A stretch of DNA of 64,000 bases, from contig CM040758.1 of NCBI GenBank assembly GCA_022829145.1, positions 26,617,575-26,681,574 on the forward strand, in the 5' to 3' direction. Positions 59,166 to 64,000 of this stretch are shown one piece after another. Origin of the DNA: Albula goreensis (Eukaryota > Chordata > Actinopteri > Albuliformes > Albulidae). Under the pieces are notes generated by a model that searched no databases, was not told the origin of the DNA, and worked only from the letters and a program-made list of their open reading frames with translations. Every line of letters begins with the position of its first letter. Position 1 is the stretch's first letter. The translations under genes and the position numbers were made by a program.

Positions 59166-61177
59166 CTACAGGTCATAATCTGCTTTACCCTCAGCTGCAG
59201 TCTCTGGCTGTGAAAACCCGATTTCAGGCGCTGGAGTCTGACTATCAGGTCCAGTTACAGCGGTTAAAAGCTGGGTTTCAGTGACAGAAGGTCGCTCGGT
59301 TTCAGAGACAAATCCCTGCTTTTCAGTGACAAAACGCTGAGCTTCGGACTCAGAAGTCTCAGTTTCATCAGTAAACGGCTCAGTTCCAGAGCTGAAAGGT
59401 TTGCTAGGAGGAGGTTCATCAGGCTGGGTTTCACACACAGGCAGTGGGAGATCAGGAGAGGACTGGCCATCAGACTGAACTGCAAGCATTTGACAGTTGC
59501 CATCTTCGTCTTCCGCTTTAGCTCTTTGGTAAGCCACAGGTGTTTCAGGACTGCTTTTCTCTTTGAGGCGCTTGTGCCACAGAATGTATAAACTTGCTCC
59601 GACCACTCCAACCGCTGCAAGCACTCCAATAACGATCCAAGCCACTGCTCCTCCAGAGAGAGAGGAGTCTGCAGGAAACACAGAAAGCACAAAGGAATAA
59701 GACCCTTCGAGAGCCTGGGCAGAGATGCAGATCAAACGTGCATCACACACATTTCACTAAACATCAGTCACAACACTCTTCAGAGCGGTGTGCAGGTTAC
59801 ACCATGACATTCAAAAGGGTGTCCCGTCCTTCAGTCAAACCCCACAAACATCCGTGTTCAAAAACACACAATAGGAATTAGACCTTTCATCTCCTGACAT
59901 TCTTCACTCTATTCAAGGTTTTTTAGAATCTGTTCTCAAACTTAAACAGATAGCCATTAATATTTGAGGTTCCTAAGTTATTCAAAGCACATAATGAATG
60001 ATCATGTGATCGAACCTGTGACAGCGAGGCTGACTGAGGCTGGGGTCCCTTTATCGTTTTCCTTGTTGTAGAAGCACTGGTAATGTCCTTCATCTGAAGA
60101 GCGTGTGGGTGTGATGGTCAGAGAGAGGTTTCCCTCGAGGATGCTGTTTATTGATAGCGAGGCTCTGTTCTCAAACCCAGGACCGCAGGTGACTTTGCCG
60201 TCAAGAAGCTGGCATATGAGTTGCCCATCCCTCTGCCACTGGACATGGAGGTCATTGCAGAGTGCCTGTTTTTTAATGTTTCCAAAACAGAGGAGAGTGG
60301 CTGGCTCCCCTATCGCCACAGAGACCTGAGAGGGGACTGTGAGAGAAGAGAGAAAACGAGTATGAGAGAGAGGAGAGACGGAGAGAGTGTAACGTAGGAA
60401 GAAAGAGGTGATTGTTTCACAGAAAATTGTTACTGTCATGGCTATAATATTGAAAGGGAAGCACACTTACTGATAACTTTCAGGATGACATCTGAAAAAA
60501 GGGTCTGGGTGTTATTTTTGGGCCTGCATTCATAAAGACCTCCATCGTTAAACGCCACAGAGCTTAGGGTGACACTGTAGTCCCCTGGCTGCTCCATGCG
60601 CACAGACTTCAGCCGTCCCTCATACCCAGAACCTGCAGAAATGGCCCCGGAGGACAGCCCAGCCACTGCCTGCCACTGACTGTAATCAAACTGCTTAAAA
60701 TGCCATTCAACATCAGTGCCGGCCGGTCCACTGCAGGGGAGAAGCGCAGACTGGCCCAGCCTCTCCGTCTTATGGACGGGGATAGCCGAAGATTCAAATG
60801 GGATGACTATGAGAGGGAGAAGGAGAGAGAGAGACCCTTTCTTAGTCAACCAAATACAGGATGTGCATCAATTAAACAGACAGTTTTGTTGCAGCGGAGT
60901 TCAGAGATGTGAGTTAGCAAATGAGCATTGGCTACAGACTGTGGTGTTTCCGTTATATAAAAATTTCAGCAGCTCCTACCACCTGAACTTCACCATGCTA
61001 TTACATTAACATTATTATCTGTTTCTGTTACATTATTTTTTAAAATTAATTTCCATTCATATTCTGTATATTAAAAATGATGAATTAGAGCCTTTTTATA
61101 ATACCACAACTTACTCTCAACTTACCAAACAAAAGTGTGGCTCCAATGGAGCACAGGGTGAGAGTTCCAGGGCCCAT
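59166..61177 (-). CDS. Two-Ig-domain type I membrane receptor with long acidic tail
   Basis: Four coding exons: 61126-61177, 60471-60806, 60016-60336 and 59166-59668 (1,212 nt, 403 aa), all joined in phase 1. The signal peptide is MGPGTLTLCSIGATLLF. Ig domain 1 (about aa 18-129) has the canonical pair ALLPC...GLYEC. Ig domain 2 (about aa 130-236) has TLLCFG...GHYQCFY plus extra cysteines (ALCNDL, LICQL, VTCGP). The TM helix AWIVIGVLAAVGVVGASLYI (about aa 247-268) is followed by a WHKRLKEK stop-transfer and a roughly 135-residue cytoplasmic tail rich in Ser, Thr, Glu and Pro with ETE-type repeats. Two tyrosines (VAYQRA, ADYDL) do not fit ITIM or SLAM-switch consensus. An acceptor just before the start codon (TTTAACAG|GAGTCTCCC) and a donor at about 62269 imply a 5'UTR intron. 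I do not recognise the named family; fish B7/butyrophilin-like or nectin-like receptors are candidates. Confidence 0.82.
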
Positions 61178-62567
61178 TGTGCTTCATGGGAGACTCCTGT
61201 TAAAAATCTGAAAATGTAAAACATGGTTTTAAAACCCCTTAACTTCCTGGTCTGACCTACTGGAATCCTACAGTGAGGCCGTGTGTCGATTACCTGTTAT
61301 TAAACCTGTACCCTGCTTTCACTGGCCAACAGTGTTGCTATATCAAAACTGTACTAAATCTGAAATTAAGTGGAAGTCCATTTTGACATTAATAGACAAT
61401 CATTCTTTAACTGGAGTGTTTTTTAACATTGATATGCAATATGCCTTTTACTTAAATTTGATACTAAAACTGAGCTGACGACAAATAAGACTGTCAACAG
61501 TCTTTTGAAAATAGCAGTGTATGCAGGGACACAGCTATACATATTGGACCTCGTGGAAAAAACTGGGCACTCTAGAAGAACATTTTGTGGGGTCCCAGTC
61601 CAGCACTGGGTCTCCTGAATCATTCAGGGTTTTTACCGCTTTACAGCACCTATGAGTTTAGAATGAGCGCATCGCTTTCAATCTTCGATCTCATCGGTGA
61701 GGATGGTAATTGGTTAGAATAGTCTGAGAAACTCCTTTGGACCATTCATAAGTGTAACCATGTTACTAGGCATACCACAACTCGCTACGACAACAATTGC
61801 AACGCGCTTCCATGAGTGAAAGTCTACCCCTTCACTCTATGCAAAACCCTAGATTTATAAACAGTCGAAAGTGTCGGCTAATCCAGTTAGCTTCCAATGC
61901 AACCACTAAATAATTTGTGGTCATTTAGCTAAATGGAATGGTATTCAAATGAGTAGCATTTAGGCTACGTCGTATAGAAAACAGCGTTCTTAAAAAAACG
62001 TTTTTAGCAGTGTCAAAAATCTAGGGAATTGCCTGAACTCAAATAAATCGGCTTTTGCAAGTTACACTGATATTAAAATACCAGCCTGATAATTGACCGA
62101 TAGCACATCGTTTCGGAAAAACTCGAAGTTTTTCTGTCTCGCTTCCGTAGCATGTTAGTTAGCTAGTTCTAGCACTAATTACGATTTGGGAATAACACAA
62201 GTGCAATCATGTTCCCCGTTAATCCAGCAGCCGCTTTAAGTACTTTCATGTGAAGTTTCATATTTTACTCACTGTTTTGACCTTCTTGAGCGATGTTTTT
62301 TTTTCTATCGAGGTTTCCGTCCTCTTGCTACAGTTTACAGAACAGTATGCACCAACACTTACCACCTGCGCCACAACCGTATCAACACAATTAGCATCAG
62401 ATAAGTGCTGCCGGAACTTTCTTCTCAAAGACTGCTTAACTGCGTGAATGACAGAGTCAATGCTTTTATCTTTCGTTGTTGTAGCAGCATAATCAGTACG
62501 TCTTTATGTCGTAATTTTCGTTGTGTGAATGACAAATTTAATCTGCTGCAGCGAGATTATCGTTTTT
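61178..62567 (-). other. 5' region of the two-Ig receptor, with inferred 5'UTR exon
   Basis: A GTGAGT donor on the minus strand at about 62268 (AAAACA|GTGAGT) marks a probable noncoding first exon from about 62269 to about 62450. The intron runs down to the acceptor next to the start codon (about 61195). No other gene is seen. Confidence 0.45.

Positions 62568-62626
<59 letters not shown>
62568..62626. repeat. (GATA)n microsatellite, LINE 3' tail
   Basis: About 14 copies of the four-base unit. On the minus strand they directly follow the LINE 3' end (AATTTCCCCTTTGGACGATT, then AATACAG), a common fish LINE tail. Confidence 0.9.
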
Positions 62627-62627
<1 letters not shown>

Positions 62628-63830
62628 CTGTATTAATCGTCCAAAGGGGAAATTAAGGTGTTACAACAGCACAAATGAAGGACACACCATGAATAGTAAA
62701 AATAAAAATATACAATAATAAAACACATAAAAAATATACAACAATATATACAGTATAAATAGAATTATAAATACATAAAAAAAAAGAAATTCAAGTATAT
62801 GGTAAAGGTGGGGACTGAGTTGGGCTGGCTAAGGTGAGGGGGATGCTGTTGTACAGTCTGATGGCCATTGGGACAAAGGAGAGCTTGAGACGCTCCATCT
62901 TGCACCTTGAGTGGATGAGCCTGCTGCTGAAGATGCTACCCATCTGCCACAGATCCTAATGCAGAGGATGAAAGGGGTGCTCCAGGATGGCAGTGATTTT
63001 GTCCATCATCTTCCTCTGCACTACTGCCTCCAGGCTGTCCAATTCCAAGCCTACAACAGAGCTGGCCTTTCTCACCATCATATTGTCTGTTTGACTCCCC
63101 AGCCTTTATGCCACCACCCCAGCATGCTGCAGCAAAGAATAGTGAGCTAGCTACCACAGACTGGTAGAATATCCGTAGTAGCCTGCTACACACACTGAAG
63201 GACCTAAGCCACCATAGAAAAAACAGCCTGCTCTGTCCCTTCTTGTGGAGGGCCTCAGTGTTATCAGTCCAGTCCGGTTTATTGTTAATGTGCACTCTCA
63301 GGTACTTGTAGGAGCTCACCATCTTTATCTCATCCCCCTTGCTGTTAACAGGGGTTGAGGACTTTTTGCCTCGTCTGAAGTCCACCACCAGCTCCTTGGT
63401 CTTTCCGATGCTGAGCTGGAGGTGATTCTCCTCCGACCATCAGATGAAGCTCGCCACCACACCTCTTCATGTACTCCTCTTCATCGTCCATGCTGATGCA
63501 GCCCATGATGGAGGAGTCATCTGATAACTTCTGGTGATGGTATGTTCCAGAGTTGAAGATGAAGTCAGAGGTATAGATGGTGAACAGGAATGGTGAAAGT
63601 ACAGATCCCTGGGGGGCACCTGTGTTGCTCAGCACCACATCAGACAGGCAGCCCTGCAGTCTGACATTCTGAGGCCTGCCGGTAAGGTAGTTTCTAATCC
63701 AGACCACTGTGTTGTGGTCTACCTGCGTAGATGAGAGCTTCTCTGCAAGAAGGAAGGGCTGGACAGTGTTAAAAGCACTGGAGAAGAACATGAGTCTCAC
63801 TGTGCTTCCTGGCCTCTCCAGGCATATTTA
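62627..63830 (-). mobile_element. 5'-truncated, decayed non-LTR retrotransposon (LINE)
   Basis: Minus-strand frames at 63345-63800 and 62936-63388 together read as the C-terminal half of a reverse transcriptase: AFNTVQPF, IRNYLTGRPQ, a NTGAPQGSVLSPFLF motif, LSDDSS where the catalytic F/YxDD-type motif is expected, then VDFRRGKKSS, YKYLRVHINN and KKGQSRLFFL. The frames overlap in different phases, so the coding region is frameshifted. The 5' half is missing and the 3' end finishes in the GATA repeat. It is a dead copy of a common fish LINE; I assign only the broad L2/CR1-jockey-like group. Confidence 0.85.
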
Positions 63831-64000
63831 TTGTATGTTTATGTATATGTTAAGTTATTGGCATATTGTCATTTGTTTGATGAAACCATAATAAAGATTA
63901 ATTAATAAGCATAATACAAATCTATATTAAATGTAACAGTTTTTTGAGGTGGTCTTTTCATAGTATTTCCTTGCCTGCCCCTAAGAGAAACACTGTCATG
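63831..64000. other. Right-edge flank
   Basis: AT-rich sequence beyond the truncated LINE. No feature is recognised. Confidence 0.4.

Noticed and set aside
1..64000. CRISPR arrays, bacterial operons, rRNA or intact tRNA genes
   Set aside because: None seen; the spliced genes are eukaryotic and tRNA-like signals are all SINE-derived.

Overview
The window is nuclear DNA of a ray-finned (teleost-type) fish. The evidence is compact genes with GT-AG introns, fish-style SINE tails (TTGGATAAAAGCGTC-like), a Tc1/mariner element, a LINE whose 3' end carries a tetranucleotide repeat, a teleost-type C2H2 zinc-finger array, and SLAM/CD2-like receptors. I name no species. All calls come from reading the sequence; no search was run.

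Positions 1 to about 41,000 hold a tandem array of nine C2H2 zinc-finger units, all on the minus strand, called A to I here from left to right. Each unit has a short acidic exon ('exon 3', usually with a [I/V]KEE SUMO-type motif) spliced in phase 1 to a long last exon that carries a Ser/Glu-rich linker and 3 to 5 fingers. Only four copies of a conserved N-terminal exon ('exon 1', about 90 to 95 codons, a helical/coiled-coil module) exist. They lie upstream of D (15.9 kb), E (21.1 kb), G (33.0 kb) and I (40.9 kb), and each is followed by a divergent 'exon 2' with identical splice phases. Units A, B, C, F and H have no recognisable exon 1 of their own. They may share upstream first exons by alternative splicing, have first exons I cannot recognise, or be dead duplicates. 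A and I each carry a one-base frameshift in the linker. Near-identical linker patches shared between non-adjacent units point to gene conversion or recent segmental duplication. An ETS-type element lies 120 to 180 bases upstream of each exon-1 start codon.

From 41.9 to 43.6 kb there is a small plus-strand gene with a TATA promoter, a 5'UTR exon and five tiny coding exons, all in phase 0. It encodes a 76-residue secreted peptide with a duplicated 12-residue exon. Its organisation resembles secretory calcium-binding phosphoprotein (SCPP) genes.

From 45.4 to 62.5 kb there are three immunoglobulin-superfamily receptor genes. The first is a CD48/SLAM-like V-C2 receptor (plus). The second is a single-V receptor with a mucin-like stalk and TM exon (plus), with a Tc1/mariner copy in an intron. 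The third is a two-Ig type I receptor with a long acidic tail (minus). The right edge (62.6 to 63.8 kb) is a truncated, decayed LINE in minus orientation. The zinc-finger array is inferred to make nuclear DNA-binding regulators and the right half to make secreted or cell-surface proteins; nothing in the sequence shows a functional link between the two.
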